Assembly: GCF_000153465.1 (NCBI RefSeq)
Contig: NZ_CH672387.1
Coordinates: forward strand, 464,179-528,178
Length of the DNA stretch: 64,000 nt
Source of the DNA: Aurantimonas manganoxydans SI85-9A1
GTDB lineage: Bacteria; Pseudomonadota; Alphaproteobacteria; Rhizobiales; Rhizobiaceae
Direction: 5' to 3'
The notes under the pieces are model-generated. The model did not search any database, was not told the origin of the DNA, and saw nothing but the letters and a program-made list of their open reading frames with translations. Positions 46,734-59,570 of this stretch are shown in pieces (position 1 is the first letter of the stretch; the number at the start of each line of letters is the position of its first letter). The translations under genes and the position numbers were made by a program.

Positions 46734-48788
46734 TCAGAGCCGCTCCTCGAGGATGACGAACACCGAGCGTGACTGGATGATCAGCCCGTCCGCCGCGTCG
46801 ATCCGTCTGGGTTCGAGCTGCGGCCAGTCCGACTGGAGATGCAGGCAATAGGCGTGGTCGGCGCGCGGCGGTGGCAGGGTGACCGCGACATCGGTATCGC
46901 CGGCGTTGAGGTAGATCACCGCGCGTTCGCTCTCGATGTCGTCGGCGCCGCGCGGTGCATAGACCGACATGCCGAGAAAGCGCCGATCCGGATCGGACCA
47001 GTCGCCCGGTTCCATGGGAGCGCCATCCTCGCGCAGCCAGACGACGTCTTCGACGTCGCCGCCCTCGACGGGGCGGCCGGTGAGGAAGCGGTCGGCATTC
47101 AGCGCCGGATGGGCGCGGCGCAGTTGCGACAGCCGGGCGACGAAGGCGGCGAGATCGGTGTCGGCCCGTGCCCAGTCGAGCCAGGTAATCTCGTTGTCCT
47201 GGGCATAGCCATTGTTGTTGCCGCCCTGGCTGCGGCCGAATTCGTCGCCGGCGACGATCATCGGCGTGCCGCGCGCGACCATCAACGTCGCCAGCAAGGC
47301 GCGGATGTCCTTGCCGCGTGCTTCGAGGACAGCAGGATCGTCGGTGTCGCCCTCGACGCCGTTGTTCCAGGAGTGGTTGTCGTTGTGGCCGTCGCGATTG
47401 CCCTCGCAATTGGCCGCGTTGTGCTTGTCGGCATAGGCGGTGATATCGGCCAGCGAAAAGCCGTCATGGGCGGCGATGAAATTGACGCCGCTCGAGGGGC
47501 GGCGACCGTCGCGGTCGTAGAGGTCGGCCGAGCCGGCGAGGCGCGTCGCCAGCGCCCCGACCATGCCGGCATCGCCGCGCCAGAAGCGGCGGACATCGTC
47601 GCGGAACTTGTCCTGCCACTCGAACCACGGCTTGGGAAACTGGCCGACCTGATAGCCGCCGGGTCCGATGTCCCAGGGTTCGGCGACATGGATGCGGTGC
47701 TGCAGGACGGGATCGGCGGCGAGCATGCGGAAGAACGGCGCGTCGGTGGAGAAGCCGTCGTCCAGCCGTCCCATGACCGGGGCGAGGTCGTAGCGGAAGC
47801 CGTCGAGGCCGGTCGCCTCGACCCAGGTCCGCAGCGCGTCGATGCACAGCCGCGCCACCGGTTCGCGGTGGGTGGCGAGGGTATTGCCGGTGCCGGTGTC
47901 GTTGACGAGCAGGCCCGGCTCGTCCTCGGCGTGGCGGTAGTAGAGGAGATTGTCGAGGCCGCGATAGCAGACGGTCGGCCCGCCCTCGTCGCCTTCGCCG
48001 GAATGGTTCAGCACCACGTCGAGCAGCACCTTGATGCCGCGCGCATGGAGCGCGTCGACCACCCGGCGGATCTCGGCAAAGCCGCCCGGCGCAAGCCGCG
48101 GGTCGGGCGCCATGTGGGTGATGGGATTGTAGCCCCAGGCATTGGTCAGGCCGTGCGCCGAAAGATGGCCCTCGTCGATCCAGGCGGCGAGGGGCATCAG
48201 TTCGACGGCCTCGACGCCGAGCTTTTCCATGTGGTCGAGGAAGACCGGTTCGGCGAGAGCGGCGACGGTGCCGCGGATTTCGGCCGTGACATCGGGATGG
48301 CGCTGGGAATAGGCGCGGACCAATACCTCGTAGGTCAGGCCGGGGGTGGTGAATGGCAGGGGCGCGGCGCTGCGATCAAGCGCGGTGACGAGCGCCCGCG
48401 GCATGTAGGGCGCGCTGTCGAGCTGGCGCCCGGGGGGCGCTGCCAGCACCGGATGATAGAGGAAGGGGCGGTCGAGTTGCACCGCATAGGGATCGACCAG
48501 GAGCTTGGACGGGTCGAAGCGATGGCCGTCCTTCGGTCGGTAGGGCCCGAAGGCCCTCAGCCCGTAGCGGGCGCCCACCGCCAGCCCCGGCACGAAGCCG
48601 TAGCGCCGGCCGTCCTTTTCGCCTGGCAGGACAAGCCGCGCGGTTTCCCGCGTGCCGGTGGCGTCGAAGAGGCAGAGCTGGATGGCGTCGGCATTCTCGG
48701 AATGGACGGCGAAATGGACGCCGTCGCCGTCGAGCGTCGCGCCGAGCGCGGCGGGCCTGCCGCGCTCGGCCGTGATTGCGTAGGTCAT
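46734..48788 (-). CDS. glgX: Glycogen debranching enzyme GlgX
   Basis: This 684-residue GH13 enzyme hydrolyses alpha-1,6 branches left after phosphorylase action. An N-terminal CBM48-like domain is followed by the catalytic barrel: DVVLNHSGEG, the nucleophile in GFRYDLAPVMG, the acid/base Glu in VAEPWDIG, and FIAAHDGFSLAD. Its end shows the beta-sandwich domain. It follows pgm by 13 bases and is the last glycogen gene of the operon. Confidence 0.95.
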   Translation of the reverse strand: MTYAITAERGRPAALGATLDGDGVHFAVHSENADAIQLCLFDATGTRETARLVLPGEKDGRRYGFVPGLAVGARYGLRAFGPYRPKDGHRFDPSKLLVDPYAVQLDRPFLYHPVLAAPPGRQLDSAPYMPRALVTALDRSAAPLPFTTPGLTYEVLVRAYSQRHPDVTAEIRGTVAALAEPVFLDHMEKLGVEAVELMPLAAWIDEGHLSAHGLTNAWGYNPITHMAPDPRLAPGGFAEIRRVVDALHARGIKVLLDVVLNHSGEGDEGGPTVCYRGLDNLLYYRHAEDEPGLLVNDTGTGNTLATHREPVARLCIDALRTWVEATGLDGFRYDLAPVMGRLDDGFSTDAPFFRMLAADPVLQHRIHVAEPWDIGPGGYQVGQFPKPWFEWQDKFRDDVRRFWRGDAGMVGALATRLAGSADLYDRDGRRPSSGVNFIAAHDGFSLADITAYADKHNAANCEGNRDGHNDNHSWNNGVEGDTDDPAVLEARGKDIRALLATLMVARGTPMIVAGDEFGRSQGGNNNGYAQDNEITWLDWARADTDLAAFVARLSQLRRAHPALNADRFLTGRPVEGGDVEDVVWLREDGAPMEPGDWSDPDRRFLGMSVYAPRGADDIESERAVIYLNAGDTDVAVTLPPPRADHAYCLHLQSDWPQLEPRRIDAADGLIIQSRSVFVILEERL

Positions 48789-48801
48789 GCAGTCCCTGCG
48801 G

Positions 48802-51877
<3,076 letters not shown>

Positions 51878-51878
<1 letters not shown>

Positions 51879-53149
51879 CAGTAGGTGAGCCTGTCGATCA
51901 TCGGCTTGGTGACGAGGCAGATGCCGTTCGCCGTGCGGCGGAACCGCTTGGCGTCGAGCTCGGGATCCTCGCCGATCACCAGGCCGTCGGGGATCTCCAC
52001 GCCGCGGTCGAGCACCGCCCTGGTGATGCGGGCATGGCGGCCGATACGGCACTGGGGCAGCACGACCGCGTGGTCGAGCATGGAATAGGAGCGCTGGCGC
52101 ACCCCGGTGAACAGCAGCGAGCGGTGCAGCTGACCGCCTGAGATGATGCAATCGCCCGAGACCAGCGAGGAGATCGCCGAACCCCGGCGGCCGTCCTCGT
52201 CATGGACGAACTTGGCCGGCGGCACCACGTCGGCATAGGTCCAGATCGGCCAGTCGCGGTCGTAGATGTCGAGCGGCGGAATGATGTCGGTCAAATCGAT
52301 ATTGGCCTGCCAGTAGGCATCCACCGTGCCGACGTCGCGCCAGTAGGCCTCGTCGTCCGGCTCGTTCTCCGAGCGTACCACCGACAGGTTGAAGCGATGG
52401 GCGACGGCGCGGCCGTGCTTGACGATATGCGGGATGATGTTCTTGCCGAAATCGCGGCTCGACCCGGGATCGGCGGCGTCGCGGCGCAACTGGTCCATCA
52501 GGAAATTGGTCTCGAAGACATAGATGCCCATCGAGGCCAGCGCCGTGTCGGGACGACCCGGAATGGCCGGGGGATCGGCCGGCTTCTCGACGAAATCGGT
52601 GATGTTGTAGTTCTCGTCGACATGCATGACGCCGAAGGCGACAGCTTCCATGCGCGGCACTTCGAGGCAGCCGACCGTCACGTCCGCCCCCGAATCCACA
52701 TGCTGCTGGAGCATGATCTCGTAGTCCATCTTGTAGACGTGGTCGCCGGCCAGGATGACGATGTAGCGCGGCGCGTAGGATTCGATGATATCGATGTTCT
52801 GGTACACGGCGTCGGCGGTGCCGGCGTACCACTGGTCCTCGGACACGCGCTGGCTGGCCGGCAGGATGTCGAAGCTCTCGTTGCGGCCCGGCCGCAGGAA
52901 GTTCCAGCCGTTCTGCAGATGCCGGATCAGGCTGTGAGCCTTGTACTGGGTGGCGACGCCGATGCGGCGGATACCGGAATTGATGGCGTTGGAGAGCGCG
53001 AAGTCGATGATCCGCGTCTTGCCGCCGAAGAAGACGGCCGGCTTGGCGCGGCTGTCGGTCATCTCCATCAGCCGACTGCCGCGTCCGCCGGCCAGTACGT
53101 AGGCCATCGTCTCGCGGGCCAGCGGTCCGGCGCGTCTGTTCTCTGCCAT
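51878..53149 (-). CDS. glgC: Glucose-1-phosphate adenylyltransferase
   Basis: This 423-residue enzyme makes ADP-glucose and is the regulated step of glycogen synthesis. Visible marks are [36 protein letters not shown], the [13 protein letters not shown] segment and VDRK-like substrate loop [10 protein letters not shown], then a C-terminal left-handed beta-helix. It has AGGAG upstream of the ATG at 53149 and is coupled to glgA. Between it and glgP there are only 158 bases, so glgB is absent from its usual place. Confidence 0.97.
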
Positions 53150-53307
53150 GAACTCCTCCCTGGATCATCCATGGGGCAGACGGCTCTCCGGATGGCTGGC
53201 TGACTGGCCCCCGGTACCCGATCGTTCTTCCCCCACGCATGTCGAACATAGCGCAGACGCGGCCCGACGCCATGCCGGATCGCGATCAATCGCCTCTGCT
53301 ATGGGAA

Positions 53308-55803
53308 TCAGGCGTCCGGCCCGGCCTTCCAGATGTCGCGGGCATATTCGCGGATCGACCGGTCGGACGAGAACCAGCCCATGCGCGCCGTATTGTGGAC
53401 GGCCTTGGCCTGCCACTCGTCCTGGTCCTGCCAGAGCGCGTCCAGACGGCGCTGGGTGTCCCAATAGGCCTGGAAGTCGGCGCAGGTCATCCACCAGTCG
53501 TTGTTGTAGAGGTTGGAGACCAGGTCGTGGTAGCGCGCCGGGTCCTCCGGCGAGAAGACGCCCGAGGAGATGGCGTCCAGCGCCTCGCGCAGCAGCGGCA
53601 GCTCGGCGATGATCGAGCGGCCGCTATGGGCCTCGCGCCGCCGCTGGGCGACCTCCTCGGCGGTCAGGCCGAAGATGAAGATGTTGTCCTCTCCGACATG
53701 CTCCAGCATCTCGACATTGGCGCCGTCGAGGGTGCCGATGGTCAGCGCGCCGTTCATGGCGAACTTCATGTTGCCGGTGCCGGACGCCTCGAGGCCGGCC
53801 GTCGAGATCTGCTCCGACAGGTCGGCCGCCGGCATGATGATCTCGGCGAGGCTGACATTGTAATTCGGGATGAACACCACCTTCAGGAGGTCGCGGACCG
53901 CCGGATCGCTGTTGATCGTGCGGGCGACATCGTTGGCGAGGTGGATGATCTGCTTGGCCTGGGCGTAGCTCGGCGCCGCCTTGCCGGCGAAGATCTTGAC
54001 GCGCGGCGTCCAGTCGCGCTCAGGGTGTGAGCGGATCTGGTCGTAGAGCGCGATCGCCTCGATGATGTTGAGGAACTGGCGCTTGTATTCGTGGATGCGC
54101 TTGACCTGGATGTCGAAGATCGCGCCCGGATCGACCTGCGTCGCCATGCGCTCACCGATGAGATTGGCCAGCTGCTCCTTGTTGCGGCGCTTGACCGCCG
54201 CGAAGCGCTCGCGGAAGGCGGCATCGTCGGCCAGCGGATCGAGATCGGCGATCTTCTCGATATCGTCGAGGAAGGCCGGGCCGATCGCATCGGTCACGAG
54301 GTCGGTGAGGCCGGGATTGGCCTGCATGAGCCAGCGCCGCGGGGTCACGCCATTGGTCTTGTTCTCGATCCGGTCGGGATAGAGCAGGTGGAGATGGTGG
54401 AACACCGTCTCCTTCATCAGTTCGGTGTGCAGCGCCGAGACGCCGTTGACGGCATGGCTGCCGACGAAGGCGAGCTGGCCCATGCGCACGCGCCGGCCAT
54501 TGCCCTCGTCGATCAGCGAAATCGCGGCAATCTTGGAATCGTCGAAGCCCTTCTCCTGCGCCGCCTCGCGGATGACGCCGGCATTGATGGCGTAGATGAT
54601 CTGCATCTGGCGCGGCAGGAGCCGCTCGAACAGATGGATCGGCCAGTGCTCCAGCGCCTCGGGTAGCAGCGTGTGGTTGGTATAGGAGAAGGTGTTGCGG
54701 GTGATCTCCCAGGCCTCGGCCCATTCATGGCCGTGCACGTCGATCAGGAGCCGCATCAGTTCGGCGACCGAGACGGCGGGATGGGTGTCGTTCAGCTGGA
54801 TCGAGAACTTGTCGGCGAGGTTCGACAGATTTTCGTTGGCGTGGAGATGGCGCCGGATGATGTCCTGCAGCGAGGCGGAGGAGAAGAAGTACTCCTGCCG
54901 CAAGCGTAGTTCCTGGCCGGCCTGGTGCGAGTCGGCCGGATAGAGGATGCGGGTGATCGCCTCGGCCTTGTTGGATTCGACCAGGGCGCCGATGTGATCG
55001 CCGGAATTGAACGCGTCGAGCAAGATGGGGTCGAGCGGCTGGGCGCTCCACAGGCGCAGCGTGTTCACGCGGCGACCGCGCCAGCCGACGATCGGCGTGT
55101 CGTAGGCGACGGCGAGAACGCGCTCGGCCGGACGCCAGACCTGCCGGGCCGGGCGGCCGGGCTCCTGGATGGTGGTGACCTTGCCGCCGAAGCCGATCTC
55201 ATAGGCAAGTTCGCGGCGCTCGAACTCCCACGGATTGCCATGGGCGAGCCAGGTTTCCGGCAGCTCCACCTGGGCGCCGTCGGCGATTTCCTGGCGGAAG
55301 AAGCCGTGGACGTAGCGGATGCCGTAGCCGAAGCCGGGAATGTCGGTGGAGGCCATCGACTCCATGAAGCAGGCGGCGAGGCGGCCGAGGCCGCCATTGC
55401 CGAGCGCTGCGTCGGGCTCCAGCAGTTCGACGAGGTCGAGATCGACGCCATAGCGCGACAGCGCCTCGCGGATCGGCTCGGTCAGGTTGAGATTGTTGAT
55501 CGCGTCGCGCAGCAGGCGGCCGATCAGGAATTCCATCGACAGGTAGCAGACGCGCTTCTCGCCGCTGGTCTTGGCCCGCTGGGAGGATTCCATCCACTGG
55601 TCGATGATCCGGTCGCGGATGACCAGCGTTGTCGCCTCAAGCCAGTCGTAGCGCCGTGCCTCGGCCGGTGTCTTGCCGACGGAGTAGGTCAGCTTCTCGA
55701 CGATCTGCCGGGCCAGCGTCTCCGGGTCGTTCTTGCGGGGTGCGGGTGTCGGGGCACCGGTTCCGTCCAGGGCGGAATCGACCTCGTTCGTCATGTCGGC
55801 CAT
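53308..55803 (-). CDS. glgP: Glycogen phosphorylase
   Basis: This enzyme of about 831 residues releases glucose-1-phosphate from glycogen with a pyridoxal-phosphate cofactor. Marks are RVCYLSMEFLIGRLL, ALGNGGLGRLAACFMES, GYGIRY and the PLP-lysine signature EASGTGNMKFAMNGALTIG. GAGGGG lies about 6 bases before the ATG at 55803; the ATG at 55806 is 3 bases earlier. The start overlaps the pgi stop. A much longer frame continues upstream but only reads through pgi in the wrong frame. Confidence 0.97.
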   Translation of the reverse strand: MADMTNEVDSALDGTGAPTPAPRKNDPETLARQIVEKLTYSVGKTPAEARRYDWLEATTLVIRDRIIDQWMESSQRAKTSGEKRVCYLSMEFLIGRLLRDAINNLNLTEPIREALSRYGVDLDLVELLEPDAALGNGGLGRLAACFMESMASTDIPGFGYGIRYVHGFFRQEIADGAQVELPETWLAHGNPWEFERRELAYEIGFGGKVTTIQEPGRPARQVWRPAERVLAVAYDTPIVGWRGRRVNTLRLWSAQPLDPILLDAFNSGDHIGALVESNKAEAITRILYPADSHQAGQELRLRQEYFFSSASLQDIIRRHLHANENLSNLADKFSIQLNDTHPAVSVAELMRLLIDVHGHEWAEAWEITRNTFSYTNHTLLPEALEHWPIHLFERLLPRQMQIIYAINAGVIREAAQEKGFDDSKIAAISLIDEGNGRRVRMGQLAFVGSHAVNGVSALHTELMKETVFHHLHLLYPDRIENKTNGVTPRRWLMQANPGLTDLVTDAIGPAFLDDIEKIADLDPLADDAAFRERFAAVKRRNKEQLANLIGERMATQVDPGAIFDIQVKRIHEYKRQFLNIIEAIALYDQIRSHPERDWTPRVKIFAGKAAPSYAQAKQIIHLANDVARTINSDPAVRDLLKVVFIPNYNVSLAEIIMPAADLSEQISTAGLEASGTGNMKFAMNGALTIGTLDGANVEMLEHVGEDNIFIFGLTAEEVAQRRREAHSGRSIIAELPLLREALDAISSGVFSPEDPARYHDLVSNLYNNDWWMTCADFQAYWDTQRRLDALWQDQDEWQAKAVHNTARMGWFSSDRSIREYARDIWKAGPDA

Positions 55804-57455
55804 CATGACCCCCTCAGTTTGTGGATTGCTGCAACGAGACCGGCGGTAGAGCTGTCGCGCCCCTCTGCCGAAGTCTCGCCGGTAATGACGGGAACCAGCC
55901 GGTTGGCCAGTTCCTTGCCGAGTTCGACGCCCCATTGATCGAAGGCGTTGATGCCGTAGAGCTGGGCCTCGACGAAGACCCGGTGCTCGTAGAGCGCGAT
56001 CAGGCGGCCGAGCGTGGCCGGGTCGAGCTGGCGGTAGAGCAGGGTGATCGACGGCCGGTCGCCGGGGAACACGCGATGCGGCGCGATCCGCTCGGCCTGT
56101 TCTCGCTCCATGCCGCCGTCGAGAAGCTGCTGGCGCGCCTCGTCCAGCGTGCGGCCGCGCATCAGCGCCTCGCTCTGGGCCAGGCAATTGGCCAGCAGCA
56201 GGTCCTGATGGACCCGCATCTCGGCCGGCTCGTGGGCATTGGCACCGACCAGGAACTCGACCGGAATGATGTCGGTGCCCTGGTGGATGAGCTGGAAGAA
56301 GGCGTGCTGGCCGTTGGTGCCGGGCTCGCCCCAGACCACCGGACCGCTCACGGGAACGGTTTCGCCGTCGAGGCCGACGCGCTTGCCGTTCGATTCCATG
56401 TCGAGCTGCTGGAGATAGGCGGGGAAGCGCGACAGCCGCTGGTCGTAGGGGATGACGGCGCGGGTCGGATAGTCGCAGAGCGCCCGGTGCCAATAGCCGA
56501 CGAGCCCCAGCAGGACCGGCAGGTTCTGGTCCAGCGGCGCGGTGCGGAAATGCGTGTCCATCTCGCGGGCGCCGGCGAGGAAGTCGCGGAAGTCCGAGGC
56601 GCCGATGGCGATCATCAGCGGCAAGCCGATCGCCGACCAGATCGAATAGCGACCGCCGACCCAGTCCCAAAAGCCGAAGATGCGCTCCGATGCGATGCCG
56701 AAGTCGGCGACCTTGTCGAGCGCGGTAGAGACGGCGGCGAAGTGATCGCCCACCGCGTCCTCACCCAGCGCGTCGCTGATCCAGCGGCGCGCGGCGGCGG
56801 CGTTGGTCATGGTCTCGATGGTGGTGAAGGTCTTCGACGCGATGATGAAGAGCGTGGAGGCCGGGTCCAGCGTCTTCAGCGTGTCGGCGATATGCGCGCC
56901 ATCGACATTGGAGACGAAATGCGTGCGCGGCCCGTCGTGATAAGGCGCCAGCGCGAGGGTCGCCATGGCCGGGCCAAGGTCGGAGCCGCCGATGCCGATA
57001 TTGACCACGTCGGTGATCTGCGTGTCGCGGGCGCCGGTGATGGTGCCGTTGCGCACGCCCTCTGCGAAGGCGCTCATCGCCTTCAGCACGTCCGCCACGG
57101 CGCCGCTCACCGGGTTGCGGGCGGCGCGGAAGCCGTCCATCGGCTCGGCGCGCAGCGCCATGTGCAGCACCGAGCGGTCTTCAGTGAAGTTGATCGGTTC
57201 GCCGGCGAACATGGCGTCACGCCGGGCCTCGACACCGCGGCTGCGGGCGAGGGCGATCAGGGCATCACGGGCATCGTCGTCGATCGAGGTCTTGGAATAG
57301 TCGAGGACGAGATCGCCCAGCGCGGCGGAAAACTCCAGATAGCGGCTCGGATCGTCGGAAAACAGCGAACGGATGCCGCGATCGGCGGCCTGCCGGGCCA
57401 TTCCGGTCAGTTCTGCAGCCGCAGGAGAAGCGCCGGAATCGGACGTCTGGCTCAT
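55803..57455 (-). CDS. pgi: Glucose-6-phosphate isomerase
   Basis: This 550-residue enzyme interconverts glucose-6-phosphate and fructose-6-phosphate. Family signatures are visible: [46 protein letters not shown], and [18 protein letters not shown]. The ATG at 57455 has AGGG 6 bases upstream; in-frame ATGs at 57470 and 57542 are possible. It is the first gene of the operon pgi-glgP-glgC-glgA-pgm-glgX, placing entry into the hexose phosphate pool under the same promoter as glycogen turnover. Confidence 0.97.
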   Translation of the reverse strand: MSQTSDSGASPAAAELTGMARQAADRGIRSLFSDDPSRYLEFSAALGDLVLDYSKTSIDDDARDALIALARSRGVEARRDAMFAGEPINFTEDRSVLHMALRAEPMDGFRAARNPVSGAVADVLKAMSAFAEGVRNGTITGARDTQITDVVNIGIGGSDLGPAMATLALAPYHDGPRTHFVSNVDGAHIADTLKTLDPASTLFIIASKTFTTIETMTNAAAARRWISDALGEDAVGDHFAAVSTALDKVADFGIASERIFGFWDWVGGRYSIWSAIGLPLMIAIGASDFRDFLAGAREMDTHFRTAPLDQNLPVLLGLVGYWHRALCDYPTRAVIPYDQRLSRFPAYLQQLDMESNGKRVGLDGETVPVSGPVVWGEPGTNGQHAFFQLIHQGTDIIPVEFLVGANAHEPAEMRVHQDLLLANCLAQSEALMRGRTLDEARQQLLDGGMEREQAERIAPHRVFPGDRPSITLLYRQLDPATLGRLIALYEHRVFVEAQLYGINAFDQWGVELGKELANRLVPVITGETSAEGRDSSTAGLVAAIHKLRGS

Positions 57456-57570
57456 GAATTGCCCTGCCATGATGTTGGATGCGGTCGTCGCAAGAAAGCG
57501 CCTGCCCTGCGGCCTTTTAAGCCGGTTGTGGATAGGAGGCAAACGCCGGGTCGGCGCCGCTCATGGCCTG

Positions 57571-57609
57571 ATGTGCCCTATTATAGGGCACATATCGGCG
57601 GTGCTGCAA
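57571..57609 (-). promoter_or_regulatory. Promoter of the pgi-glg operon with palindromic operator over the -10 box
   Basis: On the minus strand TTGCAG (57609-57604) is 18 bases from a perfect TATAAT (57585-57580). The -10 is the centre of a perfect palindrome, arms ATGTGCCCTA and TAGGGCACAT with 3 bases between (57571-57593). A protein binding there would block the promoter. The pgi start codon is about 120 bases downstream. The binding protein is unknown. Confidence 0.7.
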
Positions 57610-57640
57610 TTCGCGGCGCTCGATTTCATGAAAGGGGGGC

Positions 57641-57660
57641 CGGCAGGTGCGAGCCTGCCG
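57641..57660 (-). terminator. Hairpin after the aldehyde dehydrogenase gene
   Basis: A 7-bp stem, CGGCAGG with CCTGCCG (57641-57647 and 57654-57660), lies 18 bases after the aldehyde dehydrogenase stop. On the minus strand it is followed by C-rich sequence ending in TTT. It is a moderate terminator candidate separating this gene from the glycogen promoter. Confidence 0.5.
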
Positions 57661-57678
57661 ACCCCATCAGCTGTCGTC

Positions 57679-59040
57679 TCAGTCGATCGTGACGGTCTTC
57701 ACATTCATGAATTCCAGCATGCCTTCATGCGCCAGTTCGCGGCCGTAGCCGGAACGCTTGACGCCGCCGAAGGGCAGACGCTGGTCCGAGGCGGTCATGC
57801 GGTTGATGTGGGTGCCGCCCTGGTCGAGCTCGCGGATGAAGCGTTCCTGCTCGGCCGGCTCGGTCGTCCAGGCCGAACCGCCAAGGCCGAAGTCGGAATC
57901 ATTGGCGAGGTCGATGGCCTCGTCGATTGACTTGACCTTGAACATGATCGCGCAGGGGCCGAACAGCTCTTCGCGATAGGCCGGGGCGCTCTCCGGTACA
58001 TCGGCGAGGATCGACGGCTGGAAGAAATAGCCCGGGCCCTCCGGCGCCGGGCCGCCGGTCACGAGCTTCGCCCCGGCGCTGACCGATCTGTCGATCTGGT
58101 CCTTCAGGTCGTCGACGCCGGCCTTCATGGCAAGCGGGCCCATGCCGGTGTCGTCGGCCATCGGGTCGCCGAGCTTGATGGCTTCGACGGCCTCGGTGTA
58201 GCGGCCGAGATAATCCTCGTAGACGTCCTCATGGACGATGAAGCGCTTGGCGGCGATGCAGCTCTGGCCATTGTTCTGCATGCGGGCGGTGACGCCCACC
58301 TCGACCGCCTTGGCGATATCGGCGGAGGGCATGACGATGAAGGGGTCGGAGCCGCCGAGTTCCAGCACGGTCTTCTTGATCTCGGAGCCCGCGGTGGATG
58401 CGACGGCCGAGCCGGCGCCCTCGCTGCCGGTCAGGGTGGCCGCGCGCACGCGGCTGTCCTTGAGGATCACCTCGACCTTGGAGGAGGAGATCAGGAGGGT
58501 CTGGAAGACGCCCTGCGGCGCGTCGGCGTCGAGGAAGATGCGCTCGATCTCCAGCGCGCACTGGCTGACATTGGAGGCGTGCTTCAGGATGCCGACATTG
58601 CCGGCCATGATCGCCGGGGCGGCGAAGCGCATGCACTGCCAGTAGGGGAAGTTCCACGGCATGACCGCCAGAACCGGGCCGATCGGCAGATAGGTCACGA
58701 AATTGCGGCCGGCGGGGCCGTCCCGCACGTCGTCGGCGACGAATTTCTCAGCGTTCTCCGCGTAGAAGCGCAGGGCGTTGGCGCATTTGCCGACCTCGGC
58801 CTCGGCTTCCTTCAGCCGCTTGCCCATCTCCATGGTGGCGATGCGGGCGAGTTCGGTCTTCCGGGTGTCCATCTGGTCGGCGGCCCGCATCAGAACTTCG
58901 GCGCGCCGGGCGAAGGAGGTCTTGCGCCAGTCGCGGAAGGCCAGATCGGCATTGGCGAGGGTGCGCTCGATATCGGCGTCGGTGTGCGCGGCGAATTCCT
59001 CGATGGTCTCGCCCGTCGCCGGATTGATGCTCGTGGGCAT
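57679..59040 (-). CDS. NAD(P)-dependent aldehyde dehydrogenase, succinate-semialdehyde dehydrogenase-like
   Basis: This 453-residue ALDH-superfamily enzyme oxidises an aldehyde to an acid. It has [10 protein letters not shown], the catalytic Glu in [12 protein letters not shown] and the catalytic Cys in [12 protein letters not shown], then [12 protein letters not shown]. The short length and [16 protein letters not shown] start fit the Sad/GabD-like succinate-semialdehyde dehydrogenase group, but substrate is not certain. AGGAGAGACC directly precedes the ATG at 59040; a longer in-frame start at 59073 is less likely. It is a single-gene unit. Confidence 0.92.
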   Translation of the reverse strand: MPTSINPATGETIEEFAAHTDADIERTLANADLAFRDWRKTSFARRAEVLMRAADQMDTRKTELARIATMEMGKRLKEAEAEVGKCANALRFYAENAEKFVADDVRDGPAGRNFVTYLPIGPVLAVMPWNFPYWQCMRFAAPAIMAGNVGILKHASNVSQCALEIERIFLDADAPQGVFQTLLISSSKVEVILKDSRVRAATLTGSEGAGSAVASTAGSEIKKTVLELGGSDPFIVMPSADIAKAVEVGVTARMQNNGQSCIAAKRFIVHEDVYEDYLGRYTEAVEAIKLGDPMADDTGMGPLAMKAGVDDLKDQIDRSVSAGAKLVTGGPAPEGPGYFFQPSILADVPESAPAYREELFGPCAIMFKVKSIDEAIDLANDSDFGLGGSAWTTEPAEQERFIRELDQGGTHINRMTASDQRLPFGGVKRSGYGRELAHEGMLEFMNVKTVTID

Positions 59041-59174
59041 GGTCTCTCCTGATGGTCGCGTCGTTTCATGCACCGGTCCGCGCCGTCCGGCCGGGCCGCT
59101 TCGCTAGTTAGCACGAAGCCGGCGCCCGGACAGAGGCGCGGATCGGACCGTCGGACGAAGCCGACGGCGACGGA

Positions 59175-59399
59175 TCAGGTGCGTGCGGCCGAGAGGTTCT
59201 CGATCGCGGTGTCGAGGGACTCGCTGGTAGCCTTCACCTCGGGCACGTTCGGGTCGTTCTTCAGGATCTGCTGCAACGACGAGCGCCATTCCGACAAGAT
59301 GGTTTCCTTCTCGCCGTCGGACAGCCGGTCGTCCTTCAGGACGTCCTCGGGCTTGTCGTACGAGCCATGGGTCGGGTGATCGAATTTCGACGACATCAT
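59175..59399 (-). CDS. Conserved hypothetical protein (74 aa)
   Basis: This 74-residue hydrophilic, acidic protein begins with SSKFDHPTHGSYDKPEDVLKD after its Met and contains SDGEKETILSEWRSSLQQ. The first part resembles short proteins that many alphaproteobacteria encode with a PxDVLxDxxLSxxEKxxILxxW pattern; this is from memory. Function is unknown. AGGAG lies 8 bases before the ATG at 59399 (a second ATG is at 59396). It is alone between the aldehyde dehydrogenase gene and tamB. Confidence 0.8.
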   Translation of the reverse strand: MMSSKFDHPTHGSYDKPEDVLKDDRLSDGEKETILSEWRSSLQQILKNDPNVPEVKATSESLDTAIENLSAART

Positions 59400-59570
59400 T
59401 GTCGGTCTCCTGCCTGTCGTTTCGGGGCGGGCGCGGCGGGCCGGACATGCCGGCGCCGTCGCGCCTTCTGGGTCCCCAACGGGCCGGCGGCGAGAAAGGT
59501 TCATCCGGGAATGTCGTTGCGAGATGCCCGGCGGTGACGACACTGCGTCACCGCGGCTCAAGTCGGAAGT

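Noticed and set aside
55807-56670. N-terminal extension of glycogen phosphorylase upstream of 55806
   Set aside because: It reads pgi in the wrong frame and is Arg/Pro-rich; phosphorylase family length and start fit 55803.
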